Position numbers and translations under genes: made by a program. 64,000 nt of DNA from Trichuris trichiura. Lineage: Eukaryota > Nematoda > Enoplea > Trichinellida > Trichuridae. The stretch covers positions 1,984,001 to 2,048,000 of the forward strand of contig JBAJFE010000038.1 in the NCBI GenBank assembly GCA_037903355.1. Reading direction: 5' to 3'. The notes under the pieces are model-generated. The model had not been told where the DNA came from, made no database searches, and saw only the letters and a program-made list of their open reading frames with translations. Below, in pieces: positions 41,101 through 52,919 of the stretch. Within the stretch, counting starts at the first letter, position 1. The number at the start of each line of letters is the position of its first letter.

Positions 41101-44100
41101 CGTTGCAAAGCATGAAACGCAATTTATTAAAAAATTTAGGTACCATTAGGTGACGATAAGTATTAGAACCTTCGAGTGGTTTTAACAAAGAAACCGCTCG
41201 TGCTTGCGCACATGCTGAAAAACGAAATGAAGCCAACTATTCGCGGAAAATGGACAAAAACGAATTACGTATCACTTTTGCTATGTACACTAGCGCCCAC
41301 ATCACCTTAAAAGCTATAGGCTTAAGAGTTTTAAAACAAACCGCGCGAACTCACTTCTCGAAATTCCTGTCTAAGCCTATTTCATTCCACAGAATTTACT
41401 GTTTGATACTTCTCACATTTATGACGCCGATGATAGGGCAATGCAGCAAAACAATTTACAAAAACTGCGGCATACCTTCAGCGCAACACAGTGATTAACA
41501 TAATTTCTATGGACGACATAAACTTGCACGACATTTATATGCCTCTACTGCCCAAACGGGTTTGCACAACAAAAAAAGAGCTTAACAAAAGGTTAAGACA
41601 GATGAAGTCGCGTCAAATAACTTTTTTGTTAGAAACGTTTTCATTGAAGTGTTCTTGGCTTCAGAGATGAATGAACGGTCAAGTTTCTTTTACTACGTAA
41701 ACCACTACCATATAGGACCATCTGAAGCTTGAACATGTCCGCAGCGTGACCTGAGATAGGGCCGAAGAAAATCCGGAGACAATGATCAAGTCTTCAGTTC
41801 GTCTAATATTGACTTCAAACCCAAATAAACAAGAAATGTTCTACTCGCTTGCCAGGCCAAACATTTTACTTGAATGAGCTGCAGCGGCAAGAGTCGGACA
41901 ACCCTTGAGGCGCAGATCGTCATAGCCTCGCAGACAAGCAAATGCATCTATCTTCTCTAGGCAAGACAAATGCTGGCACATTATTAGCCAGGTTCTAATA
42001 AGGAACGCGACTTACTTAGCTTACAAACTTCCGATTGCCTAAGCGGCAACTGAAGCGCAACAACTTAAGAAATTCGCACATGTCAGTACGTTCGTCAAGT
42101 CGGTACAAAACAAAGGTGGACACTGCAAAAATACCCGACATTAAGCTCGGCTAAAAGTCGAGACTGTTCACTAATAGAAGGCCCAGTTAGCTACGAGGGG
42201 CTAATGGCAGCACTGCCAGCTAACCAGTCACAGCTTGAAGAGATGGAAAAGGGGCGATAAGGAAAGGGTAATCATCGTGACTTGCTTTGAATCACAAATT
42301 TGCAAAGCTGGCGCCGTCAAGCTGCGAACACTCGGACGAGACGATAAAAAGTAGACGCAAGGTACAATAGGAAAATACAATGATTAAATCTATCCCATTC
42401 CTAAAGCATGATTCAGAAGCGCGTTAAGTGAAACGACCCAAGTCTAGGCGACAGGAACTTGAGCCGATGGCGACGGACAAAGAGGCGGAAACTTATTTCA
42501 CAAATTGGATACCGTTGCTAGGCGCACTGCCCAAAGACGCGGCGATGACTCACCAGAGTTTTCCAATGAAGGCATTCGGCCTTCAGCTGCTTGAGGTCGT
42601 CTTTCAATCTTCTGATCTCAATTTCATAAGCAGTTGGCGAGAACTGTTCTACCACATTTGTTTGCTCCCAACACTCCTGTTCGGAAGGTTCGATGGTTAA
42701 CGCATCGTTTGTATTCCATTCGTCGAAAGCCAAGTTTTCAGTGCTCCCCTGAAACGATCTGACTGTCTAGAAAAACTGTATAAGTTTAAAAAACACAGTC
42801 AACAATTACGCCGTCGTAATGGCCAACCTCCTGCCAGCTGCTCTTAAAGGATCATTCTCTTACCTCCTTTCCGGTAACGACGTCACGATGCAAGTTGCCG
42901 ACAACTCCACGACAACGAGGACAATTTCGGAGCAATTCGATGTCTCGAACGCAACTTTCCAGCTACAAAGGAGAAACGACTGAAACAGAAAAATAAGAAC
43001 GAATCAACTGAGCTGAACAAAATTTATGCGCCGCATTACATGGCAAATGACGACGAATTAGTTTTCGGCTTGAAAACTTGACATTGTCACATTATAAGCG
43101 ATGTAAAGCAGATTTTAACCACCAAACCAAAGTAGGCTGCTTAACGGTAGTTGGCACGCGACGTATGGAAGCGCTTGATACTTCTTTAATAATAAAGAGC
43201 AAGAAAGATCTTAAAGGTAATCTTTAGCACAAAGCAGAAGAATAACATTGCCCCTAACACGAAATGACGTCCTTGAAGTTGTCCCTTAGATTGGTAATCT
43301 ATAAATGGTTGGTCACTTAATAATAAATAACATCGTAATTTCAAAGAGCTAAGAAACTTGCATACAAGCAGTCCAGTTCAACAACTACGAGTAATGAAAC
43401 CTGGATAATTATGCGCACGCTGACATTTGAATACTACTTATAAAATTCTCTGGATTTCTAATGACACTTCTCACCCTCCATCGTAGCCACTGCTGTGGAA
43501 GTGACAAAGACAAAAAATAAAGAGAAACTGTTCTATCATACGTCTGTATTGTACCGCACGATGTGGAAATATCTAGACTAATTTTACATGTATAAACCGC
43601 TATTAAAAACTAAACCCGTTTCTAACCATTCAAATCCACTATTTGAGAGCAAATAAATCTCGTGAAAAAGCAGGAGAAGGAACGTATTTTAAACAATCGT
43701 AACAATCGCTGGATATGCGTATTATCCGGAACAAATTTGCTAACAATTTACTAATCCTCTCTTTGCCAACTCAATAAATACCAGACTGCACACTTAAAAG
43801 CACTTACTTTTCTCGGGCAAACATGGATGTCAACGCAAGACGAAATTCGCCACTTAATGAATTAATAGACTATCCTTTGACAACAGCTAACTAGCGCATA
43901 GAATGCAATAATATCATTAATACATTATGAAACAGGCACACGTACTTATAGATAAAATCATATTTCACGCTGGCAACCACTGTCAACAAGCCGTCTTAAA
44001 AGCTGATTGCTTTTAAAAACCGCTGCAACGCCGTATTTCGCAAGAAAATCTTTCATTCCCAATAGATCTAATTCAGAAAGAGAAAAGAGATACGCAAAAA

Positions 44101-47100
44101 TATTTTATAGTATGATACTGTTGCATGCTAATCATGCAAATACTTGTGTCTAGTAAAAGATATGCACATGTAGCAACTTTCTTAAGTGGATTGGGATAAA
44201 AGCTAACACTTCGGTGCCATTGCGGGAAGCACTAGAAATTGCAGGCAGCAGAGACACTTTCACGACCGCAGGTCATCGCGAGAAGCGGTAATTAGGGTAG
44301 ATGCCGATGCGGGTTCAGCGAACGCGCTTTGAAAAAGTTGTCTGGGCAAGGACTGGTTAGCACTACTTTTAATACGGCGCGCCAAAGCGGACGATTAAAA
44401 AAGAGGCGGCAAATAATAAAAAGCATAACTATGGCGCACCAACTGATATCGTCGAGTTAACGGTGATTCAGATATTCTACTGATAAAAACTGAAATGCTG
44501 AGAGCCGAATGGCAGCAGAAAAAGCGGAACGCTTGCATCGATAACGTGGCGAGCATCTGAACAGATTGTCCAACGAATGAACTTTGCGTGCTACAGTGCA
44601 GTAGTTACTACTGCCAGTGCGCAGTAAGCTTTGCAATTCCTTTTCAGAAAATAGAACTTTCAACTTCAAGCACAATTTTCAGCTCCCATCTTTTATGTAA
44701 TAAGGTGCAGTGTAAGTAATATTTTCAAGCGAAACTGTAAAAACTAACAAAGGGAGTCTGGACGCATACTGCGATTGTCTTACGGCGAACAGTCCACTGC
44801 AGCAACCATCCTTACAAGGACAATAAAATTGAAAAGTTGTTCTCAGTGCAGGCAGACAGTTTCGTTCATAATGAGAACTAACAAATAGGAAAACTCTAAG
44901 CATACAAATGATTGACTTTTACATTTCGAGAAACATTGAACAGCAGTCGGCGAGTTCACAAGCCAGATACTTCGTTGCAACTTGGTGGAAAACAGCAAAT
45001 TTACAGGTATTTAGTTCAATTGGAAAGTTAGGCAAGCTTCAAGCATAACTATAACAGAAAGAATAAAGAAATGATGTCTATTCTTTAGCTCATGCATCAT
45101 AAAGAAGTTACCGACACTTTCGGTTTAATTGCGTTGAAGAAACTAAGAATCCAAAGAAGCGCTATTGACTATGACTATGGAACCTATAACAGCGCAAAAC
45201 TTATGCAAACCCATAACATAAACCAGTGAACTGTGGGAATTGTCAAACGATTCTTTATATGCGGCTAACAATGAATTCCCTCTACTAAACCTTTTTTACT
45301 TAGTACATCTAAAGCAAGCTGGGAAAAAATTACAATGGCTTTCATCAAACTACCAACTTAAAGCGCAATCTGGCTGTTAAAATAATTCAATTATCATTCG
45401 AAATATAACAAGAAAAAAACAATACTGGCGATTCAGAATGCAATGGCATTTTCAAGATCCTCCCCATAATTAAATGTATTCGCCGTTTGGATAGGCAGTT
45501 CCTACTATGGCTAAACAAGATAATAATAACCGACCCATAAGCACGTGAGTCGTGCCGAAATTCGAAGTTCGACGCAACGTGAATTACCCCGCAAACTTTC
45601 TTCACTCGCAGTCTTTTCTAACACGAAATGCTTCAGCTAAAGCAGAATACTTTACGTGCTTTACTAATTATGGTTTCATATTTACGTTTGTACATTACGC
45701 TAGCAACTGTTTTCCGCCTTCAGCTATTTTTGCAATAAGAAACATAAAGCTGTAGGCAAGATGTCTCCATCAAAGACCGTGCTTGCCATTCAAAGAATTC
45801 AAAACTCAGTCTCACAGCTTACGATTTATTGCTTCACATAATATACACATAAACCTTTTGGTGGAAAAACGCAAACAATATAATTTCTTTTCTCAACTAC
45901 TTGGCTGGCGCAAAATACTGCAATCAGACAACTGCTTACTGCGCAACACTTTAGTTATACGGATAAACGATCAATTAATTTTCAACAAAAAAAAACTACA
46001 TTTAAAAGCAGCGTTATTTGGCCAAACAAACTTTAAAAGGTATGTCAATCGTACTTTACAACAGGAAACCTGCTGCGCTGCATCATTCAGCAAACATCCG
46101 GTTTTTAAATAGAGGTTACTGAACAAGTAAACATGGATTCACACAGAGCTATTCGGGAAACTTCGAGGGCAGCAATGTATCAAAGCAGTTGCCGATTAAA
46201 CAAAAGTTCAAAAACGTGATAATTAAATTAAGCAGGGAGCAGGCTGCGAAAAACGTGTACTCAAGACCGACTGAAAAATTAAACGAAATCTTACTTCATT
46301 AGATTTCACCGCTAGTTCCTGCTTCAGGTAGCGTATGTAGTTTTTAGCTTCGGCCAAGTCGACCACACTATCTTCCTCTGAAAAAAACAAAGAATTTGGA
46401 CAAAATCCATCGTACGAAAGAGAGGCAAAATAAACCTGCTGTCCACTTTTCAAAGAAAACTACGCTTGGCGCAAGCGCACCTGTTACTTAACCTTGAAAC
46501 GCGGCGCGGAACGTCTTAAGAGCAGAAGATAATAGCAAATGTTTTTTAAGACATTTTATATCAAAATTTAGCTTTTTGGGCAATGGGAGCAAATTCGGAA
46601 CAGCAGGACGCTAATAAAATTGACAGTGATAATTTTCTGAATGCAAAGCAAAGCTACAGAGCGCAGAAATGTAGCCTCCTACAACTTACAATAATGGGTG
46701 CCACTACACAACATCGTCAGTAGTCATTTTAGTATAACTCATGAAGCTGCAGTAGTTTGGAAAGATGTCCCTTCGTCGCCTTGCTAAAATCGCAAAACAC
46801 TGTCGATCTGACTAAAATGGCATCCAACTAAGTCTTCGGAGTTTTCTTACTTATTAAAAGGAACTTAAGGAGCTAACACTCAAGAGCAGATATGAAATAA
46901 AAGCATTACACTGTGGTTACGTAGGCAAATTTAAAAGTAGAACCACTAATTCACTTTCTTAAGAACTTGTAATACGCTATTACAGCTGAATTTAGATTAT
47001 CGTAAAAAACAATAATAAAGAGCGCAATTCCGCAATATCACGTGATAAAAGTTAAATAATTGAAAGTGAAAGCGCCACAGCGCATCGACGGTCAGGATGA

Positions 47101-47772
47101 AACAGAGAGTAACATTTTCAAAATTGACTCTAAAGGTTTAAGCGTCAAACATACATATACTTCTTGTTATTTGCACAAATGTGAGCAAAACATTTTTCGT
47201 CAGGATAGTTACAGTTACGCAAAAACAGAGGAGAAGGACTTATCCAATTGACAAACTTCTAATGACGTGCACTAACATTTTCATTTCTACGTATGCAATC
47301 ATTCTCGGTTTGCCGCACATTATCTTAAGTTACACATTCTATTTCCTATGAAATGGAGAAACGTTTCATACGTACAAAGAAAACTACAGCTATCATTAGC
47401 GAACAATCCATGTTCATAAACAAGAAAAATTATTACTAAAACTGCATGCAGCATGAGGCAATAGGTTTGTAGCAGCAAATTTCCGCAAAATGCTATAAGT
47501 TTACGACAAAAAAATTGAGGCCTCGACTATGCGAGTGCAGCAAAAAGCGTCATTCCACTTACTTATCTTATCTATTTTAACTGAACGCTGAAGCATAAAA
47601 ACATTAAAACTTTAAAAGGTCCTAAACCGAGAAAAGAACAGAACGTTTGGCCAAAATGCTTACCATTACTTGAAGTTACTTCTTGAATCACCTCGTTGGT
47701 GAAGTCCGTCAACTGTTGCCTAAAGTTTGACAGGGAAGAAAGACCTTGCGTAAGCCAGGAACGATTCGACAT
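29156..47772 (-). CDS. TRIP11: TRIP11/GMAP-210 golgin homologue
   Basis: Fifteen exons, phases consistent, 1,409 residues: 47772-47664, 46377-46295, 42962-42864, 42748-42554, 38152-38090, 38036-37883, 37839-37750, 37691-37540, 37226-35079, 35028-34835, 34774-34611, 30598-30495, 30434-30335, 29786-29705 and 29648-29156. The N-terminus (SWLTQGLSSLSNFRQQLTDF) matches the amphipathic ALPS membrane-curvature sensor. The middle is a long coiled coil. The C-terminus has the GRAB (GRIP-related Arf-binding) block LKNLLMGYFTAP with EVVHLIGSVLGF, then QFVKFLETESSP and DFLRQLL, as in GMAP-210. The protein tethers small vesicles at the cis-Golgi; mammalian GMAP-210 also anchors IFT20. It is shorter than the human protein (about 1,979). 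The acceptor of exon 9 (37226) is the weakest border. Introns 4 and 11 are full of transposon relics. Confidence 0.92.
31568..32545. mobile_element. Composite hAT-like element with mariner fragment, copy 1 (decayed)
   Basis: It lies in golgin intron 11. The left end reads CATAGGTCCTCAAAGTGAGC. The whole segment runs parallel to copy 2 at 54175-55152, including the internal mariner-derived stretch. The right end (AAGTCTGAGAATT) is degraded and no target duplication remains, so the right boundary is approximate. Confidence 0.7.
32263..32478 (+). pseudogene. Mariner transposase N-terminal fragment
   Basis: An open frame of about 71 codons carries the mariner paired-type helix-turn-helix start: VRANIKFLSKLGW, SKSVVYEWIRRFKEGREV, IEDD. 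The catalytic DDE region is absent; the frame stops right after the HTH. It is embedded in the hAT-like element around it. Confidence 0.8.
34196..34303 (-). pseudogene. Possible CK1/TTBK-type kinase exon relic in golgin intron 11
   Basis: On the - strand an acceptor (CCATCAG) precedes, and a GTAAGT donor follows, a segment reading SPEIRSLCAMSYADRPVDYW and then SLFDLFYLAERHG. The pattern resembles the end of the kinase C-lobe in nematode CK1/TTBK-like kinases (P-E-I or E-F, then Y-x-D-R-P-D-Y). No other kinase exon was found nearby. It could be a relic of a nested or retrotransposed gene, or chance. Confidence 0.25.
38208..38374. mobile_element. Short MITE with TA-type ends, golgin intron 4
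   Basis: About 167 bp. The left end GTAAAAATCCCGAAGTTGACC and right end GGTCAACTTACAGGGGTTTTAC are imperfect inverted repeats, next to TA-rich flanks. This fits a Tc1/mariner or pogo-type MITE. It sits directly beside the Tigger-like copy that starts at 38397. Confidence 0.55.
38397..39350. mobile_element. Tigger/pogo-like element, 3'-truncated copy, golgin intron 4
   Basis: Starts CAGTCGGCTCTCGTTATCCGC just after a TA. It runs parallel to the full copy at 52920-54109 up to about the word ATTGGACAAGCGC and then ends in an AT microsatellite (about 39358-39385). The frame at 38505-38750 on + corresponds to a transposase C-terminal acidic region (AKELGREGFSD, NEELEEL). Confidence 0.75.
39442..39826. 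mobile_element. Foldback element, copy B, golgin intron 4
   Basis: 385 bp, flanked by CCAAGAAGAGA at 39431-39441 and 39827-39837. It has long inverted arms (roughly 150 bp or more each) with the same words as copy A (GCCCTACCAACG, GATGAGCAAATTG) and a longer centre that includes a CTG-type tract. The left side again has an unpaired extension of about 30 bp (GTGTCTTTTAACAGGCTT is shared with copy A). Confidence 0.8.
39842..39979. repeat. Long near-perfect hairpin (138 bp)
   Basis: Two arms of about 68 bp are reverse complements with two or three mismatches and almost no loop: the arms begin ATTGTAGACGTTTCAGG and end CCTGAAACGTCTACAAT, meeting at CTACTACA-AA-TGTAGTAG. It starts 16 bp after foldback copy B but shares no sequence with it. 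It may be a second MITE type. If transcribed it would form a long duplex. Confidence 0.8.
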
Positions 47773-48086
47773 CGTTGCGTTGTTTCGGTCTTTCACAGCG
47801 TATCCATGCAGAACGAGTGATCTTTTATGCCCGCGTTTGATCTGCCTGGGCTCGCAAGGAAAACTTTCTACGCAGTGCCAAAAACAGGCAAATGCGCACT
47901 ACCGTATATAACGCTGTTTGCAAGTATCTTAACTACAGTAGTTCTCATAGCGCTCCAGCTTTACTTTGTTTCGTCTGTTGACCCAAGTTTCTTAGGAGGA
48001 TGTGACACCGGCTGTCAGAGCAGTGTCATTCTCTCGGCAGGCGCGAAAGCGCGTTGTTATTTCGCCGTAGCTTACGGTTTTACCTA
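47773..48086. promoter_or_regulatory. Bidirectional promoter region, TRIP11/Pellino
   Basis: Only 314 bp separate the divergent start codons of the golgin and Pellino genes. No canonical TATA box is obvious. An open frame at 47827-48087 on + overlaps this region but lacks family signal and would end at the Pellino start. Confidence 0.55.
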
Positions 48087-51000
48087 ATGGAGAATTTCAT
48101 TCCTGAAAAGTATGGTGAACTTATCGTCTTGGGGTAAGTTCGATTTGCCCCTCTGCGTGGCAAGCCATTTTCTTCGAGCGGTTTCTAATTCCTTTTATCC
48201 AGTCTATTCAGCCTTAAAGCTTTCGGTTTGTAGATTCGTAGAAATGTTAGCTAAGTAACTCGATTAAAGCTTGCCACTGGCACGTCCTGAATTTGCCTAT
48301 CGCATTATGCCTTAAGGTACAACGGAGTGAACGGGTCTGCAAAAAGTTCCTGTCGAAGTAAATTTGACTTGATGAAACGGCATCGCCCCAATGGCATTGC
48401 CAAAGCGGACCATTATACTGTCGAAAACACGAAACGACAAGCTCACTCTCGTGCCCGAATGTGTCACTCCGTCATGTACACGCTGAACAGAGGGGAAACA
48501 GTGATTGTCGAATACGGCCCTGACGAAAAGACGGATATGTTCCAGGTGTTTTTCTTTTTCTTTGTGACTTGACGAACATGCGAAGCGTGGCATTTTTTCT
48601 TGAAGATTGGACGTTCCAGTGAGCCGCAGATCGACTTCACCGTGATGGATACATGGCTTGGAAGGTCTTTCCTAAATTCTGGATTGGAAAATGCGGAAAA
48701 GTCGCCTCAAAGCACTATCAGTCGCTACGCTTGCCGTATACTGGTGGAAAGGGAACCGCCCTACCTGGCCAGAGTTTACGCCGCGGGATTTGATTCTTGC
48801 AAAAATATTTTCTTGGGGGTAAGTTCCTCGTTGTAGATATCTCTCGTTAGTCTGCGATTGATCATTTTTCTGGGCAACTGGAAAACAAAGTCAGCGTTCG
48901 CTCTATTCCCCGTAAAAAGTAAAAGCCACGGAACCGTTATCAGCCCTTACAGCCAATACGTTATCTTTAGAAGTCATAGTGTCTGATCTTCTACGGCTTT
49001 TCCCGTTTATCTGTTGTGCTTGTATCTGTAAATTAGACGAAACAACTGCTCTACCAACGGGTGGATGAGCCGTTATTAAGAAAATGTACAGATGTCAATG
49101 CACTCAACTTTTTAATGTTCAGAGCTTTCGGAACGCTCTAGTTCCGTCGTCAGTGAGGTGGTGGACAGTACCACCAGATAACAAGCACAACAGATGGAGG
49201 TGGTGTCCACCACCTCTTGAAGATTGGACGTTCCAGTGAGCCGCAGATCGACTTCACCGTGATGGATACATGGCTTGGAAGGTCGAACTGTGAGGTGGTG
49301 GACAGTACCACCAGATAACAAGCACAACAGATAAACGGGAAAAGCCGTAGAAGATCAGACACTATGAAAACCAATCCCGTTACGAAGCATCCAGTGTTCA
49401 AGGATCTTTAGAAGTGAAGCAATAAAACGTTACGTCTGGCGCGTAACGAGTTGCGCCCATGGACTTTAGTGTTCGTGCATCAATTTTTAAGGGAACATCA
49501 AATGTTGCTAACTAGACAGTGTTAGACGAGCATCCCGAAAATGCATGTATTTTTTGCTGTCATTCAGAATTGGTTAATTCAGTAATGTAGTCTCTTTAAA
49601 TACTTTTAATACTTTTAATGTTTCTTCTTGCAGGCTAAGCAGCCTCGATTTCATTGGTGAACTGCTTTCTCCTTTTGTGTGCCAAAGAGCACCTTTCACC
49701 TTTTTTTGTTGACAAGCTTCAGCTTTTCCATTCACTTTCAATGTTTTCAAGAGTTTATCTTTGTTTCATTGTTGCTGAGTTTATCAAAGCAGGCTGCGTC
49801 TATTTTTGAGAAAAGTATTTACTATAATTCATGTCGTATAAAGAGACTTGCTGTTACGTAGTTTATCATGATGAAATTTCGCTTTCAACGTTTTAATATG
49901 TGAGTGGCCTTGGCATGCTCAAGATTTTTCGCACTTCAGACTCGTACTGTAACGAAATAACGAAGCAGAAGTGTTTTGAATTAGTCTTAGTCCCCGTTAA
50001 CGTTATTGATTATTCTTACTACTTATACTTAGTTTGCAGAAGACTGTTCCGCTTTCTTCATAATCATGTTTGACAGACGTCTTCTCATCAACTCGCTGGT
50101 CTGTTTTTTTGGCTAGGTAATTCAAATGTATGCAAATTTTCTTGTTCCTTTAAAAGTGATTACTTCTTGATAAAAGTAGTTCTTGTCTCCCACGGTTTGA
50201 ATCTTTTTAATGCAAAGATTATAGTTGTTTTCTTAATGTATTATTCGCAATTATTCATTCTCTGTTAGCTTTGCTTTGCCTTTGTGGGACGTGGTTCAGC
50301 GGAAAGATTTATTCACGTTTCGTTAAGGCCAGTTCCGCCCGCTATCAGTGCTTGAAGAAGTTTTTCAAATTAAGCAGCAGCAACAAGTCAGCGTTCGAAC
50401 TTTTCGAGTCGAAAATTGTTTATTCCCTTTAAACCTTTGCCAGTATCGTTTCTCTCTCCTTGGCCCATTGGCTAGTCGACCATCTGCGAAAGCAACTGAC
50501 CATTTGTTCAGACTTCGACGCAAGGAAGGCTGATGTCCGTTGGACCAGTTTGACCATAAATGTGACAAGTCGGGCCAAGTTTTCCATTTTCAACCAAGAT
50601 AATTTGAATTTACACTTTTGAATGTCTAGTTGCATGGGGCAGCTTGCATGTTCTCAACCACCTTATTTATGTATGTTGACGTTGTGACTTTTATCTACTA
50701 GGAAAAAGCAACGAAGTGGCGCAAAGAATCTTTTGAACTTGACGGATTGACCACTAACGGCATACTCATTCTTCACCCGCAACTGAGCGTTTCGTCTCGA
50801 GAGAATGGAAGCGACACTTCGAGCCCCCATCGACTTTTTTCAAGTTCGCATCAGTTTTCTTGGTTTGAAGTATCCGTTGATGGCGATCTGTATACATTAC
50901 GTCCCAGTCGCTCTTCAACCCAACGCGGTGACAAGGTCGACACTGTTACCAATGTTTTGCAAGATGGCACCTTAATCGACCTGTGCGGTGCAACACTTCT

Positions 51001-51902
51001 GTACAGAACTGCTGACGGGATATCAAACTCACCTGTAATTTTTTTGCCTTGCTTTATTACCTTTTGCGGTAAAAGCACTTTTCAGAACTTGCAAGAGCTC
51101 GAGAACGTCCTCAATCGACTGAATGCTGGTCGTCCTCAGTGCCCAGTTAATTTGAACACGTTAGTCATTCCAAAGCAAAAGACACTTTTACCATCCTTTC
51201 CGGAAAGGCAGCCGTATGTTTATTTAAATTGTGGTCATGTGCAAGGCTACCATTCCTGGGGTCACAGCAGTGACTCACTGACGCATCAGTGTCCCATATG
51301 CAAGACAAAGGTGTGCTTTACCTCACAGCATTGACGCCAAAAAAATCTCTTTTTATTTAGTCCAGCGATATTGTGCAGTTGTGCATGGGTATGGAGCCTG
51401 CCTTTCACTTGGATTCTGGGGTTCTTGACTGTGCTTTCATTCCCTGTGGCCACATGGCGTCCTACAGAACGGTCACGTAGGTTGCGTACTTCTTTTCCTG
51501 GCAGCTTTTTCCCATGAACCCTTCGGATAGGTTAAGCTTGGCCAAGTATAGTGTCTCCTCTGACCAACACTTCGCCTGGTCCAATTACTTTCTTCTCGAA
51601 CAATAGTTGCTTGCCAAGGGAGACACTTTCCAAGTGACAAAGAGATGAATGGCGAGCAAGGTCACTGGCCCTTATTCTTTGTTAATAGTCTTAACCAAGC
51701 CCCAATCAAATAGTTATGTTTGCCTGATTACTTTCTTGAAGGTCGTCGCAAGGTCACGTGTCTCATTTATTTTAGATACTGGTCGCGAATATCTTTACCT
51801 CACGGGACGAATAGCTTTCACCCTGTTTGTCCTTTCTGCACAGTTTTGCTGTCTCCAAAGAAACCATTCGTGAAATTGATCTTCCAAGACAATTGCTTTT
51901 AG
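48087..51902 (+). CDS. PELI: Pellino E3 ubiquitin ligase
   Basis: Seven exons, phases consistent, 429 residues (human Pellino-1: 418): 48087-48133, 48317-48545, 48606-48818, 50702-51034, 51086-51310, 51361-51476 and 51776-51902. The start MENFIPEKYGELIVLGYNG matches the family N-terminus. The phosphothreonine-binding FHA-like region is seen as QIGRSSEPQIDF, QSTISRYACRI and RVYAAGFDSCKNIFLG. Then come LQDGTLIDLCGATLLYRTADG, RPQCPVNLNTL and the C-terminal RING-like zinc region: YLNCGHVQGYH, CPICK, CAFIPCGHMAS, SLPHGTNSFHPVCPFC. Pellino proteins bind IRAK/Pelle kinases and ubiquitinate them in Toll/IL-1 signalling. Intron 3 (1,883 bp) contains the foldback element with a duplicated piece of exon 3. 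Confidence 0.95.
48975..49403. mobile_element. Foldback element, copy C, carrying a Pellino exon 3 fragment
   Basis: Flanked by ATCTTTAGAAGT at 48963-48974 and 49404-49415. Outer arms 48976-49023 and 49318-49365 are perfect 48-bp reverse complements. An unpaired extension of about 38 bp lies on the right. The word CTCTACCAACGGGTGGATGAGC links it to copies A and B. Inside, 49215-49284 is identical over 70 bp to 48598-48667, the acceptor and first 62 bp of Pellino exon 3. A 43-bp block occurs on both sides of the insert (49153-49195 and 49290-49332). Confidence 0.85.
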
Positions 51903-52917
51903 CCTATTGACAAATGCTTTAGTGTCCATTACATCTTTTCTGGCGTTTTTCGCAAGTTCAACTTCTAATGTTTCATTGTCCTGTTGGTTTTCAGGGTAAA
52001 CTTTTTGTATTCGCCCAATTGATTATTGTTGCGAGCAGGCGCGAATATTATTAAGTATCGTAAGCAACAACGAACCGTCTGCTCAAAGTTTTGCTAAAGC
52101 AGACTGAAAACGATGTCCAGTCAGGATCATCTGATCTGCTAAAGGAAACGGTGATATGTTGCTTAGAATAATGACTTAAATGCTTCGGGAAATCGAAAGG
52201 GGAAATAATCCGCTCACCTTACCGTCTTGCATTCAGCGACATCACAGCTGTTATTCTATCTTTGAGCGGAACACCCAGATGAAAGCTAATGGACGTTGCT
52301 TTTCAAGTTCACTTCCCTGTGACTGTCTACGGTACAGCAGCGGACTCACAGCTGCGATGTCCGTAAAGTCCACCGAATCGTGGTGTCTAAAGAGGGCGAA
52401 AGCACTGGGTTGGGCTAGATAATTTCAAAAGCGTACGGATTCCGTTCCTCCATTTGGAGGTCATAAAGAACAAGGACAACGAGCGGCTGATTAATTATGC
52501 GCAAATTTATGTAGTGTTGATCTTAATAATGGTTATTTCAACTGGCACGTACCGGAGCGATATAGTGCTGATCACTTGGCTATGTGAACTGAGGAAACGT
52601 AAAGATTACATGATTTCCAAAGCATTCGGCAAGTTTTTAGCACTGCTTTACCAGATTAGTGAAATCGAATCCTGGCAGACTGTATGAAGAAGTTTGAAAT
52701 TGTTACCAATAGTTGGGATCAGTGCGTGCATCAGAAGTTTTGTAGCTTTTACTTTAGATGCGTCCATGTATTGTATGCTAATGCTTCGTCAGCGTGCACA
52801 TGAGCTGTAATCAAACTATTTACCGTTAACGCTGGTAATTTCAGGCGTACTTGCTTTTCGTGTCCATATAGGACTTTTAAAAAGTAGGTATGTAGGTTCG
52901 CTTACTTAAAATCACAC
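51903..52917. other. Intergenic, nothing recognised
   Basis: The 3' flank of Pellino. The open frames at 52180-52422 and 52454-52687 have no recognised domain. No repeat is identified before the Tigger-like element. Confidence 0.4.
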
Positions 52918-52919
52918 TA

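Noticed and set aside
47827..48087. An 86-codon frame just upstream of Pellino.
   Set aside because: It ends at the Pellino ATG, has no Pellino-family content and lies in the divergent promoter.
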